A stretch of 64,000 nt of DNA from Malaya genurostris (GCF_030247185.1 NC_080571.1:41896002-41960001), one strand, 5' to 3'; shown: positions 44,459 through 56,367, counted from the stretch's first letter. Notes: generated by a model from the letters alone, not told the origin. Program-made: numbers and translations.

Positions 44459-44782
44459 ATGCCTGCGTCCAACCGGAAAGGCAACAAGCCTAAGGCTAAA
44501 AATAATTCAATACGGAATAAATCACAATCCGTTATTCAACATTTTTCCAATAACATTCACGATTTTATAGAATCTGAATGTAAAAATAAAAGACAACGGA
44601 CGGATTTCCCTTCCGTTGATCCTATGCCGTCTAACAATATTTACGAGATTCTTCCTGAATCCGATTGTAGCGACATAGAAGAAAATTCTTCAAAAATTCC
44701 CAAAATGGACGCTTGTCGTTCTGGGAAGAAACAACAATCTATGCCATCGGACGAAGAGTCTCCTCTTCGTCCGATGGCATAG
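44459..44782 (+). pseudogene. Juan-like ORF1, N-terminal part
   Basis: 107 codons starting MPASNRKGNKPKAKNN, basic then acidic (ESDCSDIEEN). The frame ends inside the palindrome at 44727-44794 that replaces the normal continuation. Downstream text (44797-44995) resumes gag sequence (DGLEDYERLIRYLSEKLH) in another frame with further breaks. Confidence 0.8.
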
Positions 44783-44794
44783 ATTGTTGTTTCT
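44727..44794. repeat. Perfect 68-bp palindrome (32-bp arms, 4-nt loop)
   Basis: Left arm AGAAACAACAATCTATGCCA + TCGGACGAAGAG, loop TCTC, right arm exact inverse. Confidence 0.97.
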
Positions 44795-45001
44795 ATGTCG
44801 AGTCTTGGTTGATGGATTGGAAGATTACGAACGACTTATTCGATATTTGTCCGAAAAACTTCATAAATTTTATTCATATGATATAAAATCAGACAGACCC
44901 TTCAAGGCTGTCTTGTAAGGCTTATCAAATGATCAAAGTGTTGATGAAATTAAAAATGAAATCAAAGAATTGCTTGGTTTTGCCCTTCCCAAGTAATACT
45001 T

Positions 45002-45907
45002 ATGAAAAAAAGAGTGAATGGTACTTCTAAACCACGCTCTGGAATTTCCCATGAACTTTACCTAATACACTTCAATCGAAGTGATGTAAACAATTTGAAA
45101 ACTTTAGAAAAAGTACGTTTCATTTCCCACATTAAAATTCATTGGGAACATTATAAACGGCATAATCGTATTGCAAACTTAACGCAATGTCGTCGTTGCC
45201 AAGGCTTCGGTCATGGAACCAAAAATTGTCATATGGATGTACGGTGTTTGAATTATGGTAAATCGCATTCGAAAGACGTTTGTCCAATGAATGAAACCAC
45301 TGATAAATTTTCATGTTCAAATTGCAATGGAAATCATAAATCCAATTATTTGAACTGTCCTGTCAGGGAAAAAATTTTAAACGCTCGTTTGCTTAGACAA
45401 CAAGTCAAATCAACGACCTTAAATTTACAGAGCATACCTGAAAATCAAAAAACCGTTACAAATGCCACGCCTAATTCTTCTAAGGCACCTATTTCTTCGA
45501 ATTTAAAACAAAAAACAGGTACGCCTGCCAATTCGTCTTCTAACGAAAACAATTTATTAACAGGTAGATCGACCTCGTCATCATCTTCTTCTAATGTCAG
45601 TTATGCTGGTATATTAGGTAGAAATCTACCACCTATTTCTTCTAATGTAAATAATCAAAACACAGGACCGCCTTGCAGTCCATCGTCTAACGAAAACAAT
45701 TTATTAATAGGTAGACCGGCCAAATCATCTTCTTCTAATGGCAGTCTACCTACAAATATTCCTTCAATGCCATTCGCTTCTTTAAATGAAGTTGATTTAG
45801 GCGATATAACTGAAAATAAAATGATCTACCTACAAGATCAACTTTTTCAAATGATCATCCGAATGAATTCGACTTCATCACTTTTTGAAGCATTTCAAAT
45901 CGGATAG
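45002..45907 (+). pseudogene. Juan-like ORF1, zinc-knuckle part
   Basis: 301 codons in the rest of gag. The RNA-binding core SHELYLIHFNRSDVNNLKTL is followed by knuckles CRRCQGFGHGTKNC, then CLNYGKSHSKDVC (second Cys of the pair replaced by Tyr) and CSNCNGNHKSNYLNC. The tail is Ser/Asn-rich with two ~100-bp direct repeats (SSNENNLL..GR at ~45535 and ~45690). It lies in a different frame from the N-terminal part, so no full ORF1 is made. Confidence 0.85.
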
Positions 45908-45937
45908 CAAATAATATAATGAATTCATAATTTAACA

Positions 45938-47536
45938 GTGATGTTAAATAATCATTTGAATATTTTAAATTGGAATGCTCGATCTTTGAAATCGAGTGAA
46001 GATGAATTTTATAATTTTCTCGAAGTTCACAAAATCCATATTGCCATTGTGACAGAAACTTTTCTTAAACCAAATGTGAAATTGAAAAGTAATCCACATT
46101 CTGTGGTTCATCGATTTGACAGGTTTACTGGAATGGGTGGTGGAGTTGCCATTTTTGTCCAACGGCAAATTAAACATCGAATTTTACCTTCTTTCAATAC
46201 TAAAGTTATTGAAAGCTTGGGAATCGAAGTTGAAACCATTCATGGAATTTATTTCATCGCTGGAGCATATTTGCCATTCCAATACACCGGCGAACAATTA
46301 AATTTCTTTAAAGGCGATTTGCAAAAACTTACAAGATATCGATCGAAATTTTTCGTAATAGGGGACTTAAATGCTAAGCATGTCCAGTGGAATTGTAGGC
46401 AAAATAACAGTAATGGTAAAATACTTCATAATCAACTCTCAGCTGGTTACTTCACAGTTCTTCATCCCAGTAATCCTACTTATTTCTCTTCCGTGAAAAA
46501 CCCGTCTACAATTGATCTGGTTCTAACGGATCAAAGTCACATTTGTAGTGAACCGATTACACATGCTGATTTTGACTCAGATCATCTTCCTGTAACATTC
46601 AGACTTTCCAACGAAGCTATAAATAATCCAATTAGTTCTATATTCAACTATCATAGAGCTAATTGGTTGTATTACAGATCTCACATTGAAAATCATGTGG
46701 ATCATGAAACTATTTTAGAAAATTCCGCGGACATCGACACAGCAATTGATAATTTGAATCATTACATTATCGAAGCTAGAAATCTTTCAGTTCCCAAAGC
46801 TCCAACTAAATTAAATTCTCCTATCATCGATGACAATCTTCAACTGCTCATTCGGTTGAAGAATGTTCGTCGACGACAATATCAACGTTCTCGTGATCCT
46901 GCTATGAAAAACATAGTTAAGGATTTACAAAAAGAAATTAAACATAGATTTACTCTTTTGCGAAATGAAAATTTCGCTAAAGAAGTTGAACAAATTAAAC
47001 CATATTCTAAACCTTTCTGGAAACTTTCTAAGGTTCTTAAGAAACCTCAGAAACCAATTCCTGCTCTCAAGGAAGGAAATCAAATACTTCTTACGAATGG
47101 CGAAAAAGCTCAAAAACTTGCTCAGCAGTTGGAGAGTGTACATAATTTTAATTTGAACGTTGTGACTCCTATTGAAAATGAAGTCTCACTGAAATATGAG
47201 CATATTTCAACCCAAGTGTTATCACACGATGACATTATTGAGACGAATTTTGACGAAATTAAATCAATTATTAGGAAACTCAAAAACATGAAGGCTCCTG
47301 GTAATGATGGAATTTTTAATATTCTTATTAAAAATCTTCCCGATGTTGCCTTGAGACTCCTGGTTAAAATTTTAAACAAGTGTTTTTCATCATCTTACTT
47401 CCCAAAAAGATGGAAAAACGCTAAAGTAATTCCTATCCTCAAACCTGATAAAAATCCAGCAGAAACGTCAAGTTATCGACCAATTAGCTTACTTTCTTCT
47501 ATCAGCAAAAACGCAATTAATTATCTTTCCTCATAA
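45938..47536 (+). pseudogene. Juan-like ORF2: endonuclease intact, RT truncated
   Basis: 532 codons. The APE endonuclease (~1-225) has NWNARSL, VTETFL, GDLNAKHVQWNC and DSDHLPV. A linker follows, then the RT fingers KAPGNDGIFNILIKNLP and SYRPISLLSSISK. The sequence then jumps, within ASN/LYS text near 47510, to a later segment (LIIFPHKPRASF) in a shifted frame and stops. RT motifs with the catalytic Asp pair are deleted, so this copy cannot reverse transcribe. Confidence 0.9.
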
Positions 47537-47582
47537 GCCAAGAGCTTCTTTTCTTAAACCAAACAATAATCACATTCTCAAA

Positions 47583-48026
47583 TTGAATGGCTTGGAATTG
47601 ACATGGTCTGATCAAGCTAAATACTTAGGTTTAACGTATGACAAAAAACTCACTTTCAAGGATCACATTGAAGGAATCCAGGCAAAGTGTAATAAATATA
47701 TTAAATGTTTATATCCTCTTATAAACAGAAATTCTAAGCTCTGTCTAAAAAACAAATTGTTAATTTATAAACAAATTTTCAGACCAGCCATGCTTTATGC
47801 AGTACCAATTTGGTCAAGTAGTTGTTCCACCAGGAAGAAAACGCTTCAAAGGATTCAGAATAAAATTCTGAAAATGATTTTGAAGCGTCCTCCCTGGTTT
47901 AGTACAAATGAGTTACACAGACTCAGAAATATAGAACCATTAGATGTAATGTCACATAATATTATAAGCAAATTCCGACAAAAATCGATGCAATCTTCAA
48001 TTGAATCGATTCGCTCTCTGTATTAG
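47583..48026 (+). pseudogene. Juan-like ORF2, C-terminal part
   Basis: 147 codons of the post-catalytic RT/thumb (WSDQAKYLGLTYDKKLTFKD, YKQIFRPAMLYAVPIW, RIQNKILKMIL), ending at the normal-looking terminus. Confidence 0.85.
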
Positions 48027-48256
48027 TTAGTAAGTTAGTATATCCTTTTCCCCATCACACAATACAAGTAGGTTTAGAATTTTCCCTACACAAAAATCTC
48101 AGAATTGCGGAAGCAAATAATGTCCTAATGGTAATAACCAAATCATATATATAATTGGGCTGAAAAGTCACCACTTGTGGCTGAACACCCAATTTAAATC
48201 TTAATAATTTAATTTTAACTCATATTCCAATAAATAGTTATTTAAAAAAAAAAAAA

Positions 48257-49720
48257 TCTCGGGTACTCGACCTAGTGTTTTGTTCCTGTGACCGCTCATT
48301 GTTTGTTAACGAGTGTGTAGCTTCGCTCGTACCCGTTGACCCGCACCATCCACCTGTAGTAATTTCGTTGCCCATTGAAGACAATAATTCACGACACGCA
48401 GCAAGTTCGGGAGACACACATTTACGGTTAAATTATCGAAAAATTGACTTCTCAGCTCTGATGGAATGATGGAATCTCCCGAAATGATCAGTGCTGCAGC
48501 AAAGAAACTGAAGAATTCGTACTCGGCTGGACCTGATGGAATTCCATCTGTCGTTTATACTCGCTGTGCAACTGCTCTGCTCGAACCATTATGTTACGTG
48601 TTCAACAAATCGTTCGATCATGGAATATATCCAACGATATGGAAGCAGTCGTTCATGTTTCCAATCTACAAAAACGGTGATCGAAAGGACGTGAGAAATT
48701 ATCGTGGTATTACGAGCCTATCTGCTGCTTCCAAGCTATTCGAAATAGTTGTCAGCTCTGTTGTTCTTTCTCGTACAAAAAGTTATATATCAACCGATCA
48801 GCATGGATTTATGCCAGGGCGATCCGTTAGAACAAATTTGCTTCATCCCCGTTTACGAATAAATCAGGAGTTTCGCAAGGCAGTAATATGGGTCCCCTTT
48901 TGTTCGCACTGTTTTTCAACGATGCCGCTTTGCTGCTTGGTTATGGATGCAAGCTGATCTACGCCGACGATTTGAAGCTGTACTTAGTAATTCGTAATTA
49001 TGAGGACTGCGTCCATCTTTAAGAACTGCTAGATGAATTTGTCGCATGGTGTCGACGAAATCATCTTGTGATCAGCATTGCCAAATGTCAAGTAATTACA
49101 TTTCACCGAATACTTCGTCCATTAATCTTCGACTACAAAATTGATGGACAAACACGTACAAGAGTTGACCGTGTTAACGACCTTGGTGTTGTATTGGATG
49201 CAAAACTCACATTTAATCAGCATCGTTCTGCTTTAATATCTAAGACAACGAAACAACTCGGATTCGTAGCTAAAATCAGCAGAGATTTCAAGGATCCACA
49301 TTGTTTGAAGGCGTTATACTCTTCTTTAGTGCGACCATTGCAGGAAAATGCCAGTTTGGTATGGAGTCCATATCATCTCGTTTGGAACTTGCGGATTGAG
49401 CGTGTTCAGAAAAGATCGGCTTGCGCTAAGAGACCTTCCCTGACGAAATCCCATGGATCTGCCACCGTACCCTGATCGATGTCGCCTGTTAGGTCTTGAC
49501 ACCCTGGAGTGACGAAGAAAGATTCAACTAGCTGCGTTTTTGGCGAAGATTATCAACGGCGAAATCGACTCTTCAAAGATCCTGTCTCTCATAGACTTCC
49601 GGGTTTCACAACGAACTCTACGATCAACAGGTTTGCCAAAACGAAGATTCCATCGGACATCGTTTGGAGCCAACGAACCTATTACAGCGTGTGTTCGAAC
49701 TTTCTCCCTAGTTGAAAATT
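48257..49720 (+). pseudogene. Old element: endonuclease end and RT, several breaks
   Basis: Reads FCSCDRSLFVNE, VDPHHPPVVISL (endonuclease catalytic His region), then after a loss SAGPDGIPSVVY, NYRGITSLSAASKLFE, QHGFMPGRSV. A deletion and frameshift follow at ~48860, then GSNMGPLLFALFFND, IYADDLKLY (catalytic Asp pair at ~48965), a stop at 49021, then VNDLGVVLDAKLTF and LKALYSSLVRPL. Frames shift again near 49425 and 49510. The enzyme is dead. Confidence 0.88.
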
Positions 49721-49854
49721 TATTCGATTTTGGTGAATCATCGCATAAGATTGTTCAGAAAGTGTCGCAATCCTCGAATTTATATCTTGACCTTATATTC
49801 ATTAAGACTTTTATTGTCAGATGGAACAAGCAAACAAACAAACAAGCAAACAAA

Positions 49855-50725
49855 TTAGATCTGAAGCTGGACTCAGAAAAACATAACTCTGGAATTAAAT
49901 TCTGGGTCAAAACTTTGAAGCATGATTAAGGGCCTGATTTCTGGATCTGAGTTCTGGACCTGCATTCTGATCTTGGATTCTGATTCCGTATTCTGAAACT
50001 GAAATAGAATTCTTTATTTGGATTCTGAATCTGGTCCTGGATTCTGTACAAGGATTCTAAGCCAAGATCTGAATTCCAGACCAAGATTCCGTATTATAAT
50101 TGGATCTCAGAAACTGAATCTGAATTGAGTAACTTGACTTAACCTCTGAACATGAATTTGTGATCTGAGTGCAGAATCTGAATTCTGAACCTAAAATCTA
50201 GACTTCGACTCAGATTCTGGACCAAAATTATTGATAGACATTTTTTACCTGAACCTGAATTCTGGGATTTAATTTTCAACCTGGATTTGGACTTTGGTTC
50301 TGGGCCAGAATTCCGACCCCGGATCAGCTCCTGACAGAGTTTTTGAACCTAAAACTAGATCCTGACCTGAGTTCTGAATTTGAATTTTGTACCTAGTTTC
50401 AGAACATGGAGTTGGATTCTTGAACGAAAATCGGGATCCGAATTCTTGGCTTCCATTTTGGACCTGAATTATTAGACTTAGGTTTTCGTGTCTTTCGGAC
50501 ACGAGTGCTGATCCCAGGCCTAGATTTTTGGTCTGAATTCGTGACAGAAATTTTAGATTTGAACGTAAATTTTGAATCGGGAAGCAGGATTCTGAACCTG
50601 AATTCCGAAAATGAATCTAAATTCTGGATCTGAGCTCAGGATTCTAAAAATTAATTTGGACTCGAATTCTGAAACTCATTCTGGCCATCTGGATTCTGGA
50701 CGTGGACCTGATTTTAATGTGGAAC
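49855..50725. repeat. 13-bp degenerate satellite, block 3b (longest)
   Basis: Clean run at ~49945-50010: TTCTGGATCTGAG, TTCTGGACCTGCA, TTCTGATCTTGGA, TTCTGATTCCGTA, TTCTGAAACTGAA. The rhythm persists with indels to ~50720. Confidence 0.85.
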
Positions 50726-50834
50726 ATATTTTGTCGTGAATACGACTTACTTTACTATGGGGTGCCTTTTCAAAATTAGCCATATGGAAGAATGGGCAGA
50801 ACTTAATCGTGAATATCTCGACTTGTATTAACGG

Positions 50835-51670
50835 TAGCAACATAATTCTTTCACCATTTCATCAAAAATATGATCAGGAATTTAGGATAATAGTTTGAAC
50901 AACGTGAGATAACCACAAACAACTCAAAAATTACGTTTTTTCAAACTTTGAAAACAACGCAGAAAACTCTTTACTTTTGCTTGGCTTTTTCGCGCAAAGC
51001 CGACGATTTGGAGGTATTCAAGCACATATCTTCGACTGACTGCGTATAAAAGGGGAACCATGGTCGAAAATCGATCATTTCTTCTTGTGCGTTGGACGGA
51101 AGCAGACGTCGTGGGACCAGCAGCTTCGGAGAGTGCACCTTCTGCGTGGTACCAAACCTCAAACGCTCAGGTAGTGCTCTCATTTGGACTTCAGCCGTCA
51201 GGTGGAGCAGTGGTCAATGAAAGCAGACCTTTTGCGTGGTATAAAGCCTCAAACGCTTAGGTTGTGCTTTCATTTGGACTTCAATCGTCAGGTGGAGCAG
51301 TCGGCAATGCTTTTCTATGGACTTCGATCGTCAGGTGGAGCAGTTGGCAATGAAAGCAGACCTTTTGCGTGGTATAAATCCTCAAACGCTCAGGTCGTGA
51401 TTTCATGTGGACTTCTATCGTCAAGAGCAGCAGTCACTAGTAATGAAAGCAGACCTTTAGCGTTGTACAAAACCTCAAACGCTCAGGTCGCAGTGCCAGT
51501 TTCCCTTCGAAGAAGATCGATTACATCATCCTGTTGGTGGTCGTTTACATTGGAGCAAAATACAACGGGAAATGGACAACAATGTGGAACATTATGCAAA
51601 ATCAGCCATTCTAATGGCTCTAAATGTTACCTAAAAAACTATAAAGATGGCTTCTTTGCAAATCGAACAT
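50835..51670 (+). repeat. Repeat with TATA box and initiator, copy 2, with expanded array
   Basis: Same order as 34380-34870. TATAAAAGG at 51045 and GATCATTT about 30 nt later. It then has 3-4 tandem units of ~90-130 bp (51125-51490) built on GAAAGCAGACCTTTTGCGTG, CAAACGCTCAGGT, TTTGGACTTCA and TCGTCAGGTGGAGCAG. The shared 3' block ends at CTCTAAATGTTACC. Frames through the array are open in places but shift between units. Confidence 0.8.
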
Positions 51671-52250
51671 TATTTTATCATAAAGAACTATACTGGTTAT
51701 TTTGTAATATTTGTGTGTCAGAATGTTTGATGTAACTAATCTGTACTGTAGTTTGGGTGTATCGTTTCAAATTCTAGTAGTGCAAAATGGTAAAGCTTGC
51801 ACAATTAACACAATCGATCAACTAATTGATATTCGGAAGTATGAAGAAAGAGTGTCAGTTTTATTCGTATTCACGACATCCAGTTATGTCTCTGACATTA
51901 CACACCTGTACTTTTTTTTTTCTATATAGGGGTGCAAACTAGAAACTCAAGAAAACTACACGTAGAAATGTGGTCAGGTTTTGAACAATTACAGCTCAGT
52001 CAATTTTGTCTAAATTATTAATATCATGTCACCATTTGATTGGAAATATTTCTACGTATTGATTTGAATGTTCATAGCCATGTAATTTTAATTGTATATC
52101 ATTGAAATGTTGATTAATAGCTAGCAGTGTCCTATTTTGTCTGCAAAAAATCTCCGGCATACCGGATTTCCCTGCCATAGTCGACGGTTTTGAAGGAGTA
52201 AGCAATATATCAAAGGGAAAGCAGCGCTCTGATTGGTCAATCGATGCACA
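51671..52250. other. Intergenic
   Basis: No gene recognised; AT-rich. Confidence 0.4.
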
Positions 52251-52345
52251 AGCGAAGCTGTTGGAAGCACGCGAAGCTATAAATATAAGCAAAATTATTG
52301 CTAACGTTTCAGTGCTACACGTAGCTTGCTAGAGGTAGGTTACTG
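52200..52345 (+). promoter_or_regulatory. Candidate Pol II core promoter
   Basis: TATAAATA at 52278-52285 and arthropod initiator TTCAGTG with A(+1) at 52311, 33 nt apart. A CCAAT-type box (GATTGGTCAATCG) lies ~50 nt upstream of the TATA. A donor-like CTAGAG|GTAGGT follows ~20 nt after the start. No downstream coding exon is recognised. Confidence 0.5.
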
Positions 52346-52797
52346 CTACACAGCAAAACAAAAAGTGCCATAAAACGATTTGAAGCTTTAATTGCTATGC
52401 TCTGATCTTGTGTCATGAAAGATTGGATGAAATCCCATGTTATGTCGTTTCGCCTGAGAAATTGACAACTACCCCAGGATAAATTTTGAGTGCATTAGAT
52501 TAATTTCTTATTTAAATGAGATGTACTCGATTTATAATGAGAAAAAGTTTATCGCTTCAACCGAAATCGCAGAATGGTAGTAATGGTAGAGAAACGCTAT
52601 AAAAATAACTCCTTGCACACAAGCTTGGCGAAAAGAAGCTTAAATATCGATATCTGTATCGCAAGCATGTACAAACATATAATTGCCTACATTTGGGCTA
52701 TTGATGTAATTTCGTCGGCTAAAAATCAAATACAAATCATGACAAATATAGTCTTTATTCTGGGTTCGCGTGTTCGGTGTTGGTTCATAATAAAGAC
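52346..52797. other. Intergenic
   Basis: No gene recognised. Confidence 0.4.
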
Positions 52798-52800
52798 TAA

Positions 52801-53818
52801 GAGGCTGTCCATAAAAGACGTCACACTTTTTTGACGATTTTTTACTCCCCCTCCCCCCTTTGTCACAAATTGTCACAGAAGCAAAGACCCCACATGTCAC
52901 GAATTCAAAATAAATAAAATTCATCTCAAAACATTCAATATGTATGACAAACCATACAAATATGAGGGAAAAATCGATATACATATATTATTGTTTTAGG
53001 TAAAGAATAATATTTTCTTAGTGTAGCATACAGGGCTGAGAAAATAAAGACCAAAACCTCATCTAAACGAGATCACTGCCGGAGAATCTTTTCATGATCA
53101 GTTGATCAGTGAAATTTAAATCACCGATCGTCACACAATGGGTAGTGATTTTGAGCTAAAATGATTCTTGATTTATGTAAGTTCAATCATTGGATGATTC
53201 GATAAGCTTTGATGTTGGTGGAGGAAAATCACAGATGATCAAAATAAGACATGACATGATCTACGTCTGAAATCGTTGATCTCCCGCCCTTTTTCAAATG
53301 GAGTACAATTGAATAAACTGCATCAGAATCAGATAAGAGAAATTCGCTCCTCCGTGCACTTTTGCTGATCACAACAGAAATGATTTCCTGCATCACTAAT
53401 TTCCGAATTTACAAGAAGAAGCTTTTACATCTACAAATACACGTTTTCCTATAGAATGTAAACGTTTATTGTAGAGATTTTTTCAGGAAATAGGGCAAAG
53501 CAGTAATATAATTAGGTATTTCAAAAATGCGCTCATTGAAAATATTGGACGTCGTGGGGACGGGTATAGCGTGATGGGTAAGTCAATGCCTTTCACGCAG
53601 CCCGCCTGGGTTCGATTCCCAACCCCGCACATAGGGCCAGAAAGTTTTTCTGGCCCGAAGAGGTGAATGACATTAATGTTAAAGCCTCTATAATTGAAAC
53701 AAAAAAAAATATTGGACGTCACATTCCAAAAACATCCCCCCCCCCCTGTCACAAAAGGTCACGTTTTATGAAACACCCCCCTCCCCCTTGCGGCGTGACG
53801 TCTTTTATGGACAGCTCC
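52801..53818 (+). mobile_element. Harbinger-type MITE, copy 1 (contains a SINE)
   Basis: TAA at 52798-52800 and 53819-53821. The TIR GGCTGTCCATAAAAGACGTC matches the inverse at the right end. TAA 3-bp duplications and G-rich ends suit PIF/Harbinger (established). The internal order (TGTCACAGAAGCAAAGACCC, TATGTATGACAAACCATACA, GAGATCACTGCCGGAGAATC) is found inverted in copy 2 at 62014-63090. No transposase is visible. Confidence 0.88.
53554..53705 (+). mobile_element. tRNA-derived SINE inside MITE copy 1
   Basis: tRNA-like head with box A region GTATAGCGTGATGGGTAAG and box B GGGTTCGATTCCC, a ~60-nt body and an A-rich tail. A perfect 15-bp target duplication AAAATATTGGACGTC lies at 53539-53553 and 53706-53720. 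Confidence 0.93.
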
Positions 53819-53821
53819 TAA

Positions 53822-55430
53822 GCAGACTCTCGTGCATTTGCGGATTCAAAAGTGTGACGATTAATTGAAAATGTCGATCATTAGAAATTTTGGTTGCCTT
53901 GTTCCACATTAATGGCTCGAACAACCCCATGGGGCTGATCCTTGTAGTTTTTTTTTCTATATTTTGTATGAATTCAATTTGATTTGGATTTCTAATGAAA
54001 CATTGAAACTATTTACACTCATTTTTATTTGACCAATTCTTGGTCGTAACAGCATTTAAATTTTCATCTTCTTACTTTCGTTTTTTTTTTCCTCACAAAT
54101 CTCACAAGAATTGAATGATGCGTTAATCACATTATTTTTGCAACAAATAGATTGGAATGGAATTGTTTTTCGCACCCACATGTCTATATAAATTTGTAAT
54201 GAATTCATTTCACTCAGGGCCGTTCTCAGAAAGATTTTTTTGGTATCGAAGCCCAATTTTTGCGACTCATTGCCCACCGGTTAACAATTTTGAATCTACT
54301 AACCACTGACAATGAGCTAATGCCCACTAGTGGGCTGTAGGGACCAGTTTGGGAATCACCGGTCTAATGTGACATGAAAACGACGACGACCTTTTCCCAG
54401 TTGGCCGTGTCGGGCGGACTTAAGATTCTAGATGTTAGAGAAAAGAGACCTGCATTATGGTGATGTATAGTTTTTCTCGGTGAAACGCCACTTCGGTTTG
54501 AAAAGCTATTTTATCGTTCTGCTGGCAGAATAGTTGGAAGCAGCATCGTTGACGAAGAAGGGGAACAAAAACTAGTTGACACTTCTCGAAACAATGAACC
54601 CTCATGAATTATCAACACAGTCATGCTCGGTCTAGTATTTATTCGTTCTGGCTTTTTTGTTATGAAATTTTCACTTGATGAGTAGTAGACAGCAGTCAGC
54701 AAAAGATATTGGATTTTTCATCATTTTTACTATTGCCACTGCGAACCAACACGGACTGTACCGAAGCAGAAATAATATTATTTTTACGTAACGCTACCTT
54801 TGTCCCCCAAACTCCCTGCCTTAGTCAGAATTTGTTATTATAACTAAAGCTTACAATACAGATGGGGAAAAAATTCGATTGCCATGCTAGTAATGAGTCC
54901 CTCCTGAATTCCTCCGCCTGTCCCGGAAGTGCAATAACACGTACGTTGTTCGATCACCCCAAAAGCTAATAACCGTGTTTGAAAATCACTAGCTTTTTTG
55001 TTTGTTTAACTACCAATATCGCAGTCGTTTCCGTGTACAGATTCTAGCTTCTATATAGGCAATATTTCTGCTCAATATCCAGCAATCTCAATCGAAATGC
55101 CACCCGATTAGGAAGGATTGGTGCAAAACACATTCAAATTATTGCGGATTTAGTGTGTAATCCTGGAAGATAGAAAATAAAATGGGTGACAGTATCTGGG
55201 AACGAACTAGGCTATAGTCAGACTCAGACATGTTTTCCTGCTTGTCGTGGTCGTTTAGAAACGAATCCTTTTTGGATTGCGAAAAGATCGATATCGACTG
55301 ATAAGCACGATTGACTGTCGACGTTTATTTTGCGACGATTCGTAAAACGTGTCAAAGCTGTGATGTTGTGCCAGTTTTCGGATAACGTGAGGCTCTACCC
55401 AATGCATGTCGACAGGAAACTCACCCAGTA
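53822..55430. other. Mostly unique sequence; one worn hAT-like fragment
   Basis: The tract at 54216-54365 starts CAGGGCCGTTCTC and ends GGGACCAGTTTGGGAATCAC, phrases found at hAT ends, but no duplication is clear. No gene is seen elsewhere. Confidence 0.35.
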
Positions 55431-55438
55431 TTCTGCGA

Positions 55439-55439
55439 A

Positions 55440-55467
<28 letters not shown>
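55439..55467 (+). repeat. (GT)n microsatellite
   Basis: About 28 bp of GT. Confidence 0.92.
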
Positions 55468-55470
<3 letters not shown>

Positions 55471-56367
55471 TCGAGGATGAATCGTTGTTTATTAGCAGAT
55501 TACTACTGAGTGGCAACGAAACGTAATCACAAACGTATGTATTTATTAGCTTGAAGTTCGCAGTCAATTTTACAATCCGAAATAATTTTGAGACCAGTTT
55601 CAAAAGACTTGGAGTAGGTATTGTCAGAGACATAACCGCGAAATTGGCGTAGGACTGCAGGTGATATTTTGAGTTTTCCGAATGAGTCTTTCATGACATT
55701 TTTTGGGTCCTAAAATAGACCATATGAGGTTTTGAAGATCTGAAAAGGGATTTTTATTATATAAATTGATAATATTATAATATTGTCAATATTATTTTTG
55801 CCAATGTTTAAAACTGTTAAGTGAGTTTCCTTCAAATGTAAAGAATCACAATGCAGATTGATTAAAAAATGGAACAATTTTCGTAAAAAACATTGTTCAA
55901 TTGAGGCTTTCTTTGCAAATGATCTTTACTTTCTTTTCAAATGATCGGTTCTAACGAGTGCAAAAAGCACTAAACAAAATATTATTGTTAATCATTATCT
56001 GTCGGAAATGTTGAATTATTTCCGATATTGAACACTGTTCGGTTCGTTTTTCTCGAACGCAAAGATGCTGAATGTTGGATTTTGGCGCCCGTTTTTTTCT
56101 TGAATTTGGAGTTTTAACGCAGGTTTATACTGATTCTTCACTTTGCTTTATAAACCTTATGAAGAATGGTCAACTTGGCAGGAACATGCTCTTATAGAGA
56201 TTTTCAGTAGGCTTTCGTGGAGTTTAAAGTTTTAATGCAAAATTTATTATGTTAAAAATGTTACTTGGGATAGGAGTTTTTCACTAAAATTTCCGATGCT
56301 TCCGGAAGTGATTATTTAGGTATCATGATCGTTGTAGCATGTTCGTGCTGATGAATAAATAAATATA
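55468..56367. other. Intergenic
   Basis: AT-rich with no gene recognised. Confidence 0.4.

Larger units (their letters stand above)
44324..48256 (+). mobile_element. Juan-like (Jockey-clade) retrotransposon with internal RT deletion
   Basis: A 3.9-kb element ending in poly(A) (48243-48256), with worn target duplication (…CTCGG..GGTACTCGA). The 5' end has a tandem ~31-bp duplication. ORF1 is broken by a palindrome and frameshift, ORF2 has the endonuclease and part of the RT, and the RT core is lost. Similarity to Juan elements of mosquitoes is by recollection of protein phrases, not searched. An endonuclease fragment of a relative lies at 56.4 kb. Confidence 0.85.
43381..49853 (+). mobile_element. 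Old non-LTR element, split by a Juan-like element
   Basis: The left part (43381-44323) has the end of ORF1 and the endonuclease start. The right part (48257-49853) has the endonuclease end, RT and a (CAAA)-type tail (49828-49853). The two parts join at CTCGGACGGGTACTCGA, which is repeated imperfectly on the far side of the insert. Multiple stops and frameshifts are present. The clade is not assigned (CR1/Loner-like impression). Confidence 0.82.

Noticed and set aside
49855..50725. Regularly spaced repeats that might suggest a CRISPR-like array
   Set aside because: The unit is 13 bp, degenerate and without spacers, in a eukaryotic context.
51497..51631. Faint resemblance of the short 3' frame to histone H2A
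   Set aside because: Only scattered residues match (FP..., HYA.SA.L). There is no conserved H2A block, so I do not assign it.
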